Part shown: positions 23,001 to 36,057 of the stretch, in pieces
Position numbering within the stretch: the stretch's first letter is position 1
How the letters are laid out: the number at the start of each line of letters is the position of its first letter
Source: Plasmopara viticola
Lineage: Eukaryota > Oomycota > Peronosporomycetes > Peronosporales > Peronosporaceae
Reading direction: 5' to 3'
Assembly: GCA_001695595.3 (NCBI GenBank)
Contig: MBPM02000091.1
Coordinates: forward strand, 186,001 to 250,000
DNA length: 64,000 nucleotides
The notes under the pieces: model-generated
What the model was told of the DNA's origin: nothing
The model's database searches: none
Seen by the model: only the letters and a program-made list of their open reading frames with translations
Made by a program: the position numbers and the translations under genes

Positions 23001-26000
23001 TTCATTTAATCGTGAAGCTCGCCGGTCACTTGGCCAGGGAAAATCTTTTCATAATTAAGACCTAAAATATCTTCTGGAAGGCCATATTTTGACTTCCAAG
23101 TCTGATCTTGGGATTAATCTCTTGTGCGTGCACTCGGTCGTGCAGAAGCTTTAGCGCTAACATGGGAAGGCATAACGTCGAAGCAAAGCCGATCTACCTC
23201 CTCTCTTACGGTGACTCGGGTTCTTGCTGCCAATTTCACGACGGCAAAGAGGTGTAAATCAAAGCAAAGAATAAACTGTCATCGGAAGCAGAATCGACGA
23301 CGATACTGTATGAAGCAGGATATCCGAGTTTTCCCGAAGTCAACCATACCGCTTGAAAGCACTAAATGGCAAGATTGTGACTCGCGCCAAAGGTAGTGCC
23401 GCATCAATGGCAATGCTAGCAAGTCTGTAATTAAGTGAGCAAATATTTTTAGCAGGCCGAACAGGTGAGCACAACAACAATCTTAAGCCTGATGATAGCA
23501 GGGTAAAAATCAAAATCGACTAAAATTAGATCGTGTGTAGAAAAACTGTGACCAAAAAATACCACACACTCACACACAAATGGTGCCTGAGGTGTTTCTC
23601 TTACCTCTTATACCGCTCGAAGGTAGAGATGCCTGTGGATCCCAAAGCGAAGACTAACGGAGCGCACGCACTCCCCGGCGTGGTAAATGTAGAAATGTCT
23701 CCAAAGCCTTCTTCAACTAAGCAACCTTTGATGAGAGCACTTCAGACTCATTGGTTTGAGTGCAAGCGCAGCCTATGCCACATGGGTGCTGGTGCTGAGG
23801 AAGTAAAAGCAAGGTTTTGTTGGTTGACCCGGTCATCACTCAGTAATTAAGGCGATTGACTTTTTTTGCTGCATGCCTAGCCTCGTCATGACTAGTTCTA
23901 CATTGTATATACGAGTGGAAAATGATCAATCCCTCTTCCCTAGAGGTGATCTAAGCCTTAATGGAGGAGGACGCAACCGTAGCCTGCATGGAGCTCATCT
24001 GATACTTGAATATCACTGTCCATTACGATGAAGCCATAAACACTGATTGATCTGACTGACAAGCATCGAACTAGTATATATATCATGCGACATATTCAAA
24101 GATACCACAAAAAGGGATAACGTTTCTACTGTGACTGCGACAGCAAATTTAGTCACTTTTAGAAGGTCGACTGTCTGAAATAATAAGCGACGTACAATTT
24201 CCGTTTAATTTAGTCTTTAAAATGCATTATAATGCACATTTAAATCTCCAAAACAAGAGTAAGTCAACTTTCGAAAGACCTTAATGAGGAACTTGTTTGC
24301 CTCCATTGCCGGGGTATCACTTCCCAAACAAGTCACGGTGACTGTGCTCATGGACAGTCTAAGTGCAGACACGACACACGCTTTACTATTTTTGAATTTA
24401 AGGAACTACGATAGAAGAGGAAATTTTCAAAACTAGTACAGCCACAGAAGGATTACTTTTCTGGATCACTGTGAACGAGTACTTTCTCGACCTACAAGGC
24501 CTATGTAGTAGTGCCCGTGGCCTTGTTGGCTGGGATGGGTGATCAAAGTTTGTCCCGAAAAGGGCCGACATATAATGAAGGTTCGCAGATAATAGTCGCA
24601 CCCTCAAAGCTAGAGTCGCGACGTCCTACTGGTTAAATTTAGCCTTTATGTCAAGATTTTGTTCGATAGTAGCAAAAAATCTTTACTCTTGAGAACTCTT
24701 TAAAGTGAAAATAGTAGTAGCGCACACAGCTGTAAACCTACCGGAGTCTTAGTGCGTCGAGGAATCTAGCTCACCGGCCAGCAATTGCATTTAGCCAAAA
24801 TAAATTGATTGGGCCAGAAAGTACGAACCTTCGCTCGATTGGTGTGGCGAGGTCAAAATCATTTTTGCACGACAGGCAAAAATGATTTTGACCTCGCCTT
24901 TAATCACATACATACCCGTGTCGTGACGCGTGAGACCATTCAAATGGCCGTTGAGTCTGAAGACAAAAATAACCCCATTGGGTGGACCCCCGTGTTTTGA
25001 CACTGCTGTCGCTATCTTGACGGCCATTTGCAGCCTTTATACAGGAAGTTGTAAGCCTGAGCAACCGCAGCGCTTCTTTTAGTATCGTCCCCCAATGGCA
25101 AACATTTCTCCAACCCACCGAGCGAGGGACAACGACAGGCACAATTTGCCGTAGAGGATTAGAAGACTCTTTATGAGCTGTCCTTGTCTGAGCGGCTCTC
25201 CGGTGGGAGAAGTTTGAGGCTCACCGCTTACAGCAGAAGGACAGCTTTCAATGTCGGCCTAGCCTTAAGCACAACGAATAGTAGGTGCATTTGGAAGTCA
25301 GATCAATCTTCTTAAGAGCTGACTTGGCCACTCGCTGAATGGTTTGAGTCTTCCTTACTGCCTGTCTGGGTACCGTTATGCCCAAGCCGACATCTGATAT
25401 AGTCTTGTGCTTTGCACGCTTGCAGTTGAGCGCTATCAAAAGTCTAGTTCGTAATTTGAAACGTTGCTCTCAGTTGTTTCTTCATGTTAAGAGAAGGCGA
25501 ACCTCTCAGATAAGCAGCTTTTAGTCCGGCCTCCCAGAAAAAACTACAATGGCCGCGCACATCTAATCACTTATGATCGATTGTTTTAAAGTAGCCATCT
25601 TAATCTTTTCAATCAAAAGATAAAGTTTCGAAGTCTCTTTCTATTAAATGAAGCGTTACTGCCGGGGCCACCGAAGCCTATACTGCCTGAGCCCTAGAGC
25701 ATAGAATAGCTCAAACACCATAATGCAAGCTTCTTGGCAGCAGGAATGGATGCAAATACAGCCACCTTTTCGAACCAATAAAAGCCAGCCAGTCTTATTA
25801 CGGGTACGGATTACGCCTCCGACAGATTTAAAAGCCATGCTTGAGAAAGGGACACCTTTTTGCGTCTTAGCATCAGCGTGTCAAAGTTCCGAGATGGTTA
25901 CGGTAAAGAATCTGCCTGCTTGAGCGTAGGAATGACTACAAGTGGTACCGAATTTAGCAGAATCACGCGGCACCTTACACAGAGGAAGCTCTGAGGAACA

Positions 26001-26613
26001 TATGTGATCTTCCGGTGAACGACCTTATACTAATTTCGGTCCTAAGGGGCCGACGTGTGCAATACATTGCAGTTAAAAAGGATTAAATCTCTATAATACA
26101 ATATTACCTTTATACCGTTATCCATATACACTTCATTCATTTATTCTACAGGCATATTCTCGAAGAAACCATTCTTTTAAAGCTTCTTTTATCCGATAAT
26201 CCCAAAACCTCGCCCTAACGTGTTGAGCCCTTTTCGTCATTATTTGTAAATACGATAGAGCTTTTCGATAAAATGGACTAAGAAAGCGAATTTGCAAAAT
26301 TTATTGTGATAATAAACTCAAATGTGACAAGCAAATATAGCTAAAAGGGGTTTTCTGGACATTGTCTGGATTTTAAAGCGATGTAAACACTACCATGATT
26401 GCGCTGGATGTTCTGCTGCTGATACGTGTGCTCAAGGGCTGCATTTAAAGGACCACTTCCAATTCGGCCGTGCCCAGCACGATCATACTATATCAAATTG
26501 TCTCAGAATTATGACTAGACTATATTTGTAAAATATTTATTGAAATACGTTTGGTCATTTGCAACGAATTGGAGCATTCTACGAAAAGCGTCTGTTCGCT
26601 AGGCCGAGGTAAA
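20077..26613. other. 6.5-kb gene desert
   Basis: All open frames here are short, overlap on both strands and lack recognisable motifs. The longest (23533-23850 plus, 105 residues) is Lys/Thr-rich and unremarkable. The one clear structure is the perfect hairpin at 24846-24898. I see no tRNA. Much of the sequence may be degraded repeats, but I found no terminal repeat pair. Confidence 0.5.
24846..24898. repeat. Perfect 23-bp inverted repeat (hairpin) with 7-nt loop
   Basis: The left arm 24846-24868 (GGCGAGGTCAAAATCATTTT plus TGC) and right arm 24876-24898 are exact reverse complements, separated by ACGACAG. No T-tract follows that would suggest a Pol III product. It could be a short foldback element, a template for small RNA, or the scar of an inverted duplication. 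Confidence 0.9.
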
Positions 26614-27536
26614 ATGTCGGGACTGCGCAGTATGGAAACGACCCACAAGAGCACGGTGAGAGCCACTGACATCAAATGAAGTCGAGTTAGTATCATTTAA
26701 AGTAAGCTGCAATTTTATGACGGCAGACAGTATTGCGCTGCAAGGTAGCTATCGTCGGAGAAGCTACCGTGGGTAAGACGGCCCTTCTACAGGTTCTTAA
26801 GAGCAATGGTCACGAATTTCCAAAGAATTACGTCATGGTGCGCTTGACATGACTTGCGAAGTTTCTCAAGATAATTGAATGCAAACTCCGTAGACATCAG
26901 ACGTGGAGCTGTCGACGAAAAGTCTTTCGATCACAGATACGAACGTCGTAGTGGAGCTTTACCTCTTCGATTGCGCCGGTCAAAGTATTTTTAACCAGCT
27001 TGATTTTGGCACTGTTCATGTAAGAAGTTTCTTTCCCGAGAAAATGCTGACAGAAAGAGGCGCTAAAAAATGTGGTATGTTTCAGTATAAGGGTGCATCA
27101 ATGGCCCTCGTTGTATTCGATGTGAACAATAAAGAGTCTTTCAAATCATGTAGCAAGTGGTACCAAGATGTTCGAGATGCATCGCCAAACCACAACATTC
27201 CTGGTTTGAAATATGTTGCACTTCTTAAACTGCGGGTCTTAAAACTCGTGTTTGATTGATCAGGTGTTTTGGTGGCCAACAAGACGGACCTTCGCTACAA
27301 TAATCGAGACGCCATCACCACCAAGGAGGCCGAGGAGTTTGCGAAGCGCAATGATCTGAAGTACTTTGAGTGCTCTGCGGTAATTGGTTTGATGAAAACA
27401 ATGCTTCGAAGGTACACTAGTCATCATGCTGCATATTGTATATGTCTAGCAACAAAATACGGGAGTGGAAGCGCCTTTTGCCTACATTGCAGATTGGTTC
27501 CACAAGAAATACCAGGCAGCGACACAACGCGCTTAA
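26614..27536 (+). CDS. IFT27: Intraflagellar transport protein 27 (Rab-like GTPase), six exons
   Basis: Exons are 26614-26655, 26727-26837, 26894-27019, 27086-27203, 27264-27379 and 27450-27536; all five introns are GT-AG and 56-70 bp, and the spliced frame is open for 199 residues. GTPase motifs are in order: P-loop GEATVGKT (25-32), switch II DCAG (77-80), NKTD (138-141) and ECSA (168-171). The pairing of KTALLQVLKSNGHEF near the P-loop with VVFDVNNKESFKSCSKW and a C-terminal VEAPFAYIADWFHKKY is the IFT27/RABL4 pattern rather than a vesicular Rab: no C-terminal prenylation cysteines occur. IFT27 pairs with IFT25 in IFT-B and is needed for flagellar transport, here expected in zoospores. The frame is broken without splicing, so short single-exon frames at this locus are fragments of this gene. 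Confidence 0.9.
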
Positions 27537-28145
27537 AGAAACGAGTTTATTGCCTGCGTACAATCATATTCTGGTAAATTCGGGTATGACTTTTTTATCG
27601 TTTAATTTGCTGTAGGAAAGATTCCTGGTACCGCTTTATGCGATTTTTCTTTGTGAAGGCACAAAAGTAATTATCCACATTTAGTGTCGCAGCTTAGCTG
27701 ATTAAGTGCATAATTTAAGTCTCTTTCGACCAAACAAGTATATTCCTTTTACTAAATATTACCAAAAGGCTAATCCTCGCCTAAATATCGGGGCGCTGCT
27801 CAGATTTTGATCAAATTTGTCGACTTGTTAAGCCTCAAGAGGCGAAGTTCCAAGTTGGGATGACACACCGACTTCCTCAAGTTTGACTGTCTGGTATTTT
27901 CTTTGTATACTGTACCATCGTCCTCCCCACGTGGCGTTGCATCATCGCCTTGTTGAAATCACATCCTCACCCAGAAGCAGTAGTAACGCTCTAGTGTATA
28001 CAATTGTAGTGAAGTTTTCGCTCTCGGGATGGGTCAAGATTTGCGTTCAATCGACCATCACTCTTCAACCCTCCGCTCGTCGTTCTTCGGATGAAATCAA
28101 GATGCTGCGTTCACTTAGCAATTCGCTAGTCCATAAGGCTCGGCC

Positions 28146-29224
28146 ATGCGTCAAATCACGGACCAGACCTGTGAGTATGGCCTCGCCTTCACAGATGACG
28201 GCTGTGTGCGCACGCTGGCTTCGTACGACCCACAAGCGTATTTCTACACACAAATTATTTATATCGCTCTCGGTGGCGTGACGACAATCGCAAGCACCGT
28301 TATGTACTGTCGGTCAATCAAGCACGAGTCGTCCGCATTCCAGCAACACAATTTTCTCCTCTGTTGCTACGCATCATTGGCAATGGTATTGTGCGGCGCC
28401 GATCCCAAAAGCTATGGCCACATCATTCCTCGTCCCATCAGCAGCTTCATGTCCGACTCGATCACTGCTGCCCTCTACTCTGTGTAGTAAGTTGAAGCTT
28501 GACTTTTACGATGTTTATTCGTTTTTGAACTAAATGTCGGTATTGCAATGTTAGTATTTTAACTCTTGGGTACTGGGCCATGATAATTTGCAATTGGGCT
28601 GCTATGGACGACAAACCAACTCAGCTCGTTTGTTTGGAAAGAATCGCCATTGCAAATGTCTGGGGATTCTACATCCTTTACAATGCCTCTCTCTTCTTGT
28701 CTAAAGGCTTCTCTCGCACAGGTCTCACGTACCTTCACTTGGTATGGAGTGCCGTGATGTTAACCATCATCAGCACAGTCTTTTTGACGTATGGACTGCG
28801 TGTGTTGTCGCGCCTGCGGTCGTACGAACGCAAAAGGAAACTACACGTGTCTACAAAAATTACTGATCGAGTTATGAATTACTCGTACGACATGGAACTC
28901 CCAGCCGAAGAAGAAGAGGAAAAAGTCCCAAGGCCTTCTAAGCCAGAAAATAAGCACTCGGCCAAGATTCGCAAAATCCTGCTTATGACCGAGATGCTGT
29001 CCCTGACAGTCGTCGCCGCACAAATTTTTATGGCGGTCATGCACACAGCGAAAGAGTCTCATGAGCTCCAGTGTGCCAACGGAATTAGATGCGAGTCAAT
29101 TAAAGTGAGTGTTAGCTACTTGAATTTTCTTCAAGCAGTTTGCGTATGGTTCGTGCTGTGGACCTTCCAGGTGATTAAGAAGAAGGAAGTGATTCCTGAG
29201 CCTCGGACACCTATTCTGGGGTAG
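28146..29224 (+). CDS. Seven-helix membrane protein, possibly THH1/TOM1/TOM3-like
   Basis: Exon 1 (28146-28486) and exon 2 (28555-29224) are joined by a 68-bp phase-2 intron (GTAAGT...TTAG) that splits a Tyr codon, giving 336 residues. About seven hydrophobic segments are visible: YFYTQIIYIALGGVTTIAST, a second in FLLCCYASLAMVL, then around ILTLGYWAMIICNW, ANVWGFYILYNASLFL, LVWSAVMLTIISTVFL, SLTVVAAQIFMAV and NFLQAVCVWFVLW. Between helices five and six lies a long cytoplasmic acidic loop with AEEEEEK. The order of helices and the DPKSYGHIIPRP loop resemble the THH1/TOM1/TOM3 family known from plants and oomycetes. Family assignment is moderate; topology is firm. Confidence 0.65.
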
Positions 29225-29599
29225 GGATTAGAGATATGCTTCGCGTTTTAGAATAGGACCCAATCGTTAATTTAGAAAGGAAACAGATTCTTGTCAAAGT
29301 GCGTGTCTTCAGTCGTTGGCGGATACAGATGCGGCCAGATAGGAGTCGCGAACTTTGCTAAAAAACGACTATACTTCACGGATTGGCGTACTTCGTGTTA
29401 TAATGGGAATACTGCGGCGTTAGTCGTTGATGAGACATTATTCGTCGCCAAGACCCAATAGAGTAGTTGTCAAAAAGTCAACAGCTCTTCACTTACGAAA
29501 AGACATGTTTTTGCTACAATATTAGAAAATTTAGGTATTTGTGGCATTCGCTTTGGGCGCACCGTATGGCTTCAACAAGATCTTGGCCTGCGACGTCGC

Positions 29600-29671
29600 G
29601 CCCCTATAGCACAGTGGTAGAGCACTTGCTTCGTAAGCGAAAGGTCGGTGTTTTGATCCCGCCTGGGGGCT
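29600..29671 (+). pseudogene. tRNA-Thr (anticodon CGT) pseudogene
   Basis: The 72-nt stretch folds as a cloverleaf: acceptor GCCCCTA pairs with TGGGGGC, the D arm reads GCACAGTGGTAGAGC, and the anticodon loop TTCGTAA gives CGT (Thr). The T arm is damaged: the loop reads TTTGATC, so the normally invariant C56 is T, and pair 53-61 is T against C. The anticodon stem also holds a C-A mismatch. The B-box is thereby spoiled, so transcription by Pol III is doubtful. No intron; no T-tract termination signal directly follows, although a TCTTCTT stretch does. Confidence 0.7.
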
Positions 29672-32600
29672 CTTCTTACCATTTTATACTGCTTCTTCAC
29701 GCATGTTGGATCAGAGCGATTGAGTAAGCTTTTCGCCGCTCATTTTATGGTTTATTTGTCATGCACTTGTCTTGTGGTGGTTTGTGGTAGGGCGCATACT
29801 GTTCCTTTGGTGCGCACGGCACCTTCACACACGGTATGACTGTCTAACGGAAGTAGAAAGTCTAACGGCAGGACTGTGCAAGTAAGCTATTGCACCAGAG
29901 CGTGCAACAGCAAGAAAATTGCCTCGCTCAGTACTTGTCAAAATTATCACTTTCGGAGAAATGTACAGTTGGACCCTTATTTTTTTTAACTAACAAGATT
30001 TGGATGGCCTTTAGGGCGGCCTTGGCTACGGATGATGTGATGCGCGTGGCGTAGCATCTCCTTGCCTGAAGGATCGACCCGTGAAGTCACTCATCTGAAT
30101 ATTTTGTGCCCTGATCACACGTTAAGGATCAATCAAGATTAGCGTTCCTTCGAGCAAACAATAACGTCCGCCATAGCTCAAGCTTTCTTGCCTATCAGCA
30201 AGGCAGTCGTGAAATTCATAAATGGATTCATTAGATAGGAGAATTGACGCTCTTCATTACTGAAATGCCACTTTTGATCCTAGTCAGGGTGATAGTGAGG
30301 ACTACTTTGTATAAAGTGCAGGCAGCAACGATGGAAGAGCCAATTTAAAGCACTTTTTAGGAGATGTAAAGTCACAGATGCAGTCACACCCCACAATGCC
30401 GTGGATGGGTGGTTGTTGAAGGGAAATTGCTGAATCGGGTATAGTCCTAATCGACTCGAGCGGTGATGATCTAAATGACATCCATTGCTATGGCTACGGG
30501 AAAAAAAATGAGCGAAATTCGTGTCTGTCGACAAGCGGGTACACGAAGTGGACCAACGAAGTGCACCTTAATCTTGCAGAGATACTACTTTCAATATCTG
30601 AGCCATTTTGGTCAGTCGGTCAACAGCTTTATACAACAGAAATGCCAGCCGATTACCTCGGCTGGCCGAGCCATGTATCCGAATCAATCTGCTGATAACA
30701 GCACAATGGCAGTCGCGGACCGCACGTGAAGAGAGCTCACCAACTGGTCGCGTCACACGTGCGCACATATGTGCAGTCTTGATCCGACACTTTGGCTACT
30801 ACTAGCAATAGTGGGTGCTTACCAAGCCTTACTTAGTCTTTCGACCGACATGTCCGTCGGGCGATGTATTATAAGCCTTTTAGAGAAGACGATATTCGCG
30901 ATGAAGTACTTCACGTGGTTGGTGCATTTGTTCACTGCTGCAGTGCGACGGCCCGGCTTCTTCATAACAAGATGTTTTCTAATTTTCGACCACGTCGGAA
31001 ATTTTATGTCATGTATTTTAAAACCTATCGCTCCTCAGATCCCTCAGCAGAGCTACATATATCTCATTTTGCACAATTGCGGCAATGATTAAATTTAATA
31101 CAGGCTAGGTAACTATTGTAACCGGATCTAACTTGTAGTTTGGACGACGCGATCACGAATTTGATAAAGCAGGATGCTCTCCTAGCCATTACCTCATTTG
31201 TAACTAGACGTCATAAGGAAGATTAGCAGCCTGCTCACTCTCTGCATCGAGGTGTGTAGTGATGCATGATCTGAATAAATCACGAGGCATTTAAAGCCCA
31301 ACTGGCGCGTCCTGAGCTCAACAAGACCGACTTCCATTTCAAGTAGCTCTGTGCATAGTAAAAATACTTTCTCTCAACAGCTATTCCTTAAATTAGTCAC
31401 TCGATCTCGGCTTCTACATTTGCTTATGGCAGTGAGCTATCCATCGCAACATCTGACGCGCCACGGACGACACCGATCGGTCGTTCTGAATTTGGCAAGG
31501 CCAGTATTGACACTTATAACAGGCTTGTTTGACTTAAATAACCATACTTGGTTTTGGGTCTCCAAATAGATAGTAGACTAGTTATCGCGGCATAATCCGC
31601 ACTATGCTAACGTAAGTAATTGGTCCGGGCACTCTCTTCAGTCTTTTTGGCTTAATAAATTTAGCCAATTTAAAATGACATTAACCTTGGCAAGCTCTGC
31701 CCTAAAGCTATGATTTTCAGTAAAACACTTTAATTAAAGAGTTTGTCTGCGCCCAAAACTTATTTGCATTAGCGTCACGAGGCGCGCTCGAAAAATTCGG
31801 GAAGGTAGCTCAATTTGTCTTGGCAATTTACAAAAGTTAAGATAGACAATCACAGCGCGTATGTGAAAATTTGACTACGAAATTCCACCAGGTGTGATGA
31901 GTCACTCAGCGCCTTGCACAGAATAGACAGGTAGGAGGTACAAGATATCATCGTCGGAAATGTGGCTATTCGGTTTGTGTTAAGTATTCTAGTTGATATA
32001 CCACCAGACGAGAAGCCACTTTGTGTTTATAACGCCTGTTTTACGTCGTATCTGTCAAAATCACGCAGAGGAAGAGAAAGTTTTTACCATCGGAAGTATC
32101 TTCGACAGTCTAACTAATATTAGTATACAGTTCACACAATCGTTGACGGTGCGTCTGCAAACTACTCGCAACTACTTCGATATAGAACATTTTTAGCGCG
32201 GGATCGCAACGCAGTAAAGTGCTACTTACGGCGGCACACGATATAGTACAATAATCGGTCCAATCAGTATAGCACGAAAATACACTGGCTTATGATTACA
32301 AGTGCAAAGACACAATCAAGTATAAAGTCAGCTTTCTGACATCCTTTATATACTTGGAATGGCAGATCGCTTAAGTCTGACCACAGGGATTCGGATAAGT
32401 CTTACTACCAAGACATAGTATACCTTTTGAGATTTCACTTTATTCGGGATCATCTACAAGCCCCTGTGTGGTACTTCTGTACAACCGCTATCAATCATAC
32501 TAGTATGCAGTAAGCATTGGTCAATACACGATGTGCTGCTTTTAAAAAAACCTTATGTAACTTTTTTTTGCTGAAATTGATATCCAAAATATCACGTGAT

Positions 32601-34556
32601 ATATCATTAAACACGCTACTTCATGTAGCACTCTTACGCTGTCCTCCATCAAGATTTCGAAATCCACCGGTCTTTCTGTATATCAGACATCAACGCTGTG
32701 AGTCACGTCATTTCTCAAAAGTCATTATACATTAATTCACAACTTTTTTCGAAACACAGATCCCAGGTCATTTGGCTACTATGTTGACCGCACCTTGTGC
32801 ATCGTTAAGATCTGAAACCGGCAACATTCTTAAGGTACAAGCCAGGCCTATATTAATTTGATCCATTTTTCGCGTTGCACGGACTATATTGTGCTGATGG
32901 AGTGCAGAATTGCAGAGTAAGTATGTGTAAGTATAATTATAATAATTCTCGAGCGAATTTATCTTGACGCGATTGAGCACTGTATTGCAATATTGAAAGG
33001 TGATAAGTGATTACAATTGGAGTAATTTCCAGAACCAGGCATCTCGGCGTAAAACCCCAATGCTACCGGATAATGATCGAGTAACTTATAGACGCGTGCG
33101 TCGGTAAAGTATCGATTTCTACTCAACAAGACTTAAGCCTCCTGATCGACTACATCTCAATTATCGCACTAACCCAAGGCACACTCTTGTATGCTCATGT
33201 GTTGCACACTGCGTTTTGCAAGCAGCCAGTGTTCTCACTGCACACTTTTGGTGACTTCATCACGAAGAATGTTTCTGGTCAAGTCTTTTCCTCATGATAA
33301 TAATGGACTTCCCTATTTCTTTGAAAGGCCGTTTGATTCTACGAGAAGTCAAACATCTTTGAGACGTACTTTGGATGACGAGATTTTCCAACAGTATTGA
33401 CATTTACTTGAGGCTACTTTGCAGCCTTTGCGTGCAAAAAATTAGCCTCGTGTTTGACATTTTTGTTGTCTAAAGCCAAAGGTGTCTGTGTATCACCGAA
33501 TCAAAGAGAACAATCGACTCGCATTTCCCACCGAAACAATGTAATAGGTTCTTCCAAAGTCTTTCTTGCCAGAGCAAATTTCTTCTTGGTAAAGTTCACG
33601 AGGCTTACCGAAGTGCAGCCTTTGTTGTTGATACGGCCTTTGTGATAGGCGCGAAGCTGCGCGCGCAAGGCCAAATTTGGTGCAGAAACACGCGTGAAAG
33701 CCAAAGTTACCTTCATCTGAGTTGGCTTGGCCTTTTAAAGTGACCCAGCCGGCTGATAGCCTTTTCTGCTACCATATTGGGCATCCTTATGACAAGATCC
33801 ACTTTATTTTTAACAATCAAAAGTGGTGGATAATGCTCAACTTTCTCCGACTGGATGCAATCTAGTCTTAAAGAGGACGAACATATCAAGCCGTTACACA
33901 AAGCCGGGCTTATGTGGCGAAAGTTAACTGATCGGCATAAGGGCTTTAAATGATTACCGTCTTCTGGTGCACCCGGTCCGTATACGTATCGAGGTGTTTC
34001 GAAGGGTACCATTGTCCTTGCCTACATTACTGAATTGACTTTAGTAATACAAGGACTTCTCTGTAAGACATAATTGTGTAACCATTGTTTTCAATCAATT
34101 AGTCGTTAACTATATGATGGCAAGCAAGCGTTCACCCGGAAATTATACATATTCATGCTTATTCAAAAGGTGCACAACTCCTTTGGGGCATCTGCAGAAC
34201 GAGTGACTGTAAAGTCATACCTAATGTCACAAATAAAAAAATTGACATACTTTAACAGCATACCTCGATCAATGAATTCGACTGAGTCACGGCTACTTGT
34301 CCGATGAAACCTAGAGCAGAGTGAAACTGTGATAAAGGTCATCAAGAATCGATGGCGGGAGAGTCGGGTGGAGCAATGAGTTTTTTTTACGAAGCGCTTT
34401 CCTACGTTACAATTATTATACATACATAATACCTGTGTCATTTTATAAGTGGTTAGTACAAATAGGTCTCAGTTTATTACTTCAACGTTGACTGAAGGCG
34501 AATTTCTTTTTAAAGGTTAAAAGTGCTGGTTTGGGCGGCGGATAGCGTTTCCGTCC
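29672..34556. other. 4.9-kb stretch without a supported gene
   Basis: Open frames are short and unconvincing. A roughly 55-bp segment near 30256-30300 (CATTACTGAAATGCCACTT and a later GTGATAGTG) is repeated imperfectly at 41271-41318, pointing to dispersed-element remnants. The frame pair at 30769-31092 and 30864-31088 overlaps in two phases and is probably noncoding. Confidence 0.45.
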
Positions 34557-35515
34557 ATGGTGCGTGTGGTAAACACGTGCCCGAGTCGCAAACTGCGCCT
34601 GTTGTGTCTTCATGGCATGTACCAGGATGCGTCTACCTTTGCGGGCAAGACAAATCTTTTCCGTCGTGTCAACGCTAATGTGGATTTTGTCTATTTGAAT
34701 GGGCCCTTCACCATAGTACCGCCCATTCTGGCGCGCAAGAGCAAGCATTTCAGCGCAAGTTCCAAGCGCGCTCATTGTGCCAAAAAGAAGGAAGAGTTTC
34801 GCGCGTGGTGGCGGCCTTTAGGCGTTCATCAAGAGGATCCCAATCAATTGGACAGAGACCGGAGCGTGCTAATAAAGTTTTTACGCAAGAAGCTTGACGA
34901 GATTGGAACTGTGGATGGCGTGATTGGATTTTCACAAGGAGCAAGTCTCGCAGCTTGGATGTGCTCGGAACAGGTACGTTGCAATTGAATCGTAAGCCTG
35001 TGCCAGCTGACTGAGTCTCGCTCTGTACACTACAGGCGCGTGCTGAACTGCGGTGGTTTCCAAAAATTGCTGTGCTAATTGGCAGCTATCTAAGCTTTCC
35101 ACTCTACTCCTTGGACTCAGGCATCGTTCCGGACATGGCGTCGCTGCACATATTTGGCTCCAATGACTACGTCATCCCACCAGCAAAGAGCCAGCAAGTG
35201 ATGAATACTTTCAAGGAGCAAGAGGTGGGTAGTGCATACAACCGTCTATATAAATGTACCAAAGCTAACTAAAATGAAATTTGCCGGCAGACCTCCGAGA
35301 ATTCTGTCCTGACTTTTGTACATACCCAGGGCCACGTGATCCCTAAATGCGACAAGTCCATGGAGCTGTTTGATTCGTTTCTGTTCGTACAGCAGCAGAA
35401 ACTGCTTGATACCTCCAGCATTTCGTCCTCTGCGTCTATGAAGACTCGTGAGCGCGAAGTAATGACCCCCTCGGAACTTAGCGCGTTCTCAGCGGGTTTG
35501 TATGGCCACTTGTAA
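34557..35515 (+). CDS. FSH/OVCA2-type serine hydrolase, three exons
   Basis: Exons 34557-34973, 35036-35224 and 35291-35515 join in phase 0 to give 276 residues. The N terminus KLRLLCLHGMYQDASTF carries the first strand and oxyanion HG of the FSH alpha/beta-hydrolase fold. The nucleophile lies in GFSQGAS (Ser126), the acid in HIFGSND (Asp183) and the base in HTQGHVIP (His217), in the usual order. The middle contains a WWRPLG stretch, also typical of OVCA2-like proteins. Substrates are probably small esters; a physiological role cannot be read from sequence. The 62- and 66-bp introns have donors GTACGT and GTGGGT. NTF2 begins 120 bp downstream on the same strand. Confidence 0.85.
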
Positions 35516-35635
35516 TTTGATAATTTGATTCGGTGGTATGCCTTTTTCAATTAAATATTTCTACCAATTAAAAATTGACGATGACCTTGGCCACGAATCA
35601 AAAGAACGGCCAGTAAGGGAAAGAAGCATTGCATC

Positions 35636-36057
35636 ATGTCCGCCGAGGACGTCGCCAAGGCTTTCGTACAGCACTATTACACTACGTTCGACACAAACCG
35701 TGCTGGGCTCTCAAGCCTCTATGTGGGTATTTGCTTAGACTTCTTGCGGATTCATTAGATATAATATTGTTGTCATGACAGCAAGGTGTCTCCAGCATGA
35801 GCTGGGAAGGCCAGATGTCGACCGGCCAGCAAGCCATTATGGCTAAGCTACAGGGTTTGCCGGCTGTGCGCCATGAGTTTCCGACCGTGGATATTCAGCC
35901 GTCCACATCAAGCAACGCCATGATCATTTTTGTGCAAGGCAAGATCCAAATCGAAGACAACAACGCCATCCAGTTTACGCAAGTGTTTCAGCTCGTGGCG
36001 CATCAACCTGGTCAATACTACATTCATAATGACGTCTTCCGTTTGCAGTACGGATGA
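35636..36057 (+). CDS. NTF2: Nuclear transport factor 2
   Basis: Exon 1 (35636-35722) and exon 2 (35782-36057) give 120 residues across a 59-bp phase-0 intron (GTGGGT...ACAG). The sequence follows NTF2 from end to end: VAKAFVQHYYTTFDTNR, then MSWEGQ, a short TGQQAI helix, and the curved sheet ending FQLVAHQPGQYYIHNDVFRL. Length matches the 120-127 residues typical of the family. NTF2 binds Ran-GDP and returns it to the nucleus through FG nucleoporins. The compact cone fold and lack of extra domains separate it from NTF2-like domains of larger proteins such as G3BP. Confidence 0.93.

Noticed and set aside
24791..25142. Overlapping ORFs around the 24.8-kb hairpin
   Set aside because: They read through both hairpin arms, giving a mirror-like peptide, and overlap on both strands without motifs.
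27883..28281. 132-residue ORF upstream of the seven-helix protein
   Set aside because: It overlaps the first exon of the membrane protein in another frame and has no motif.
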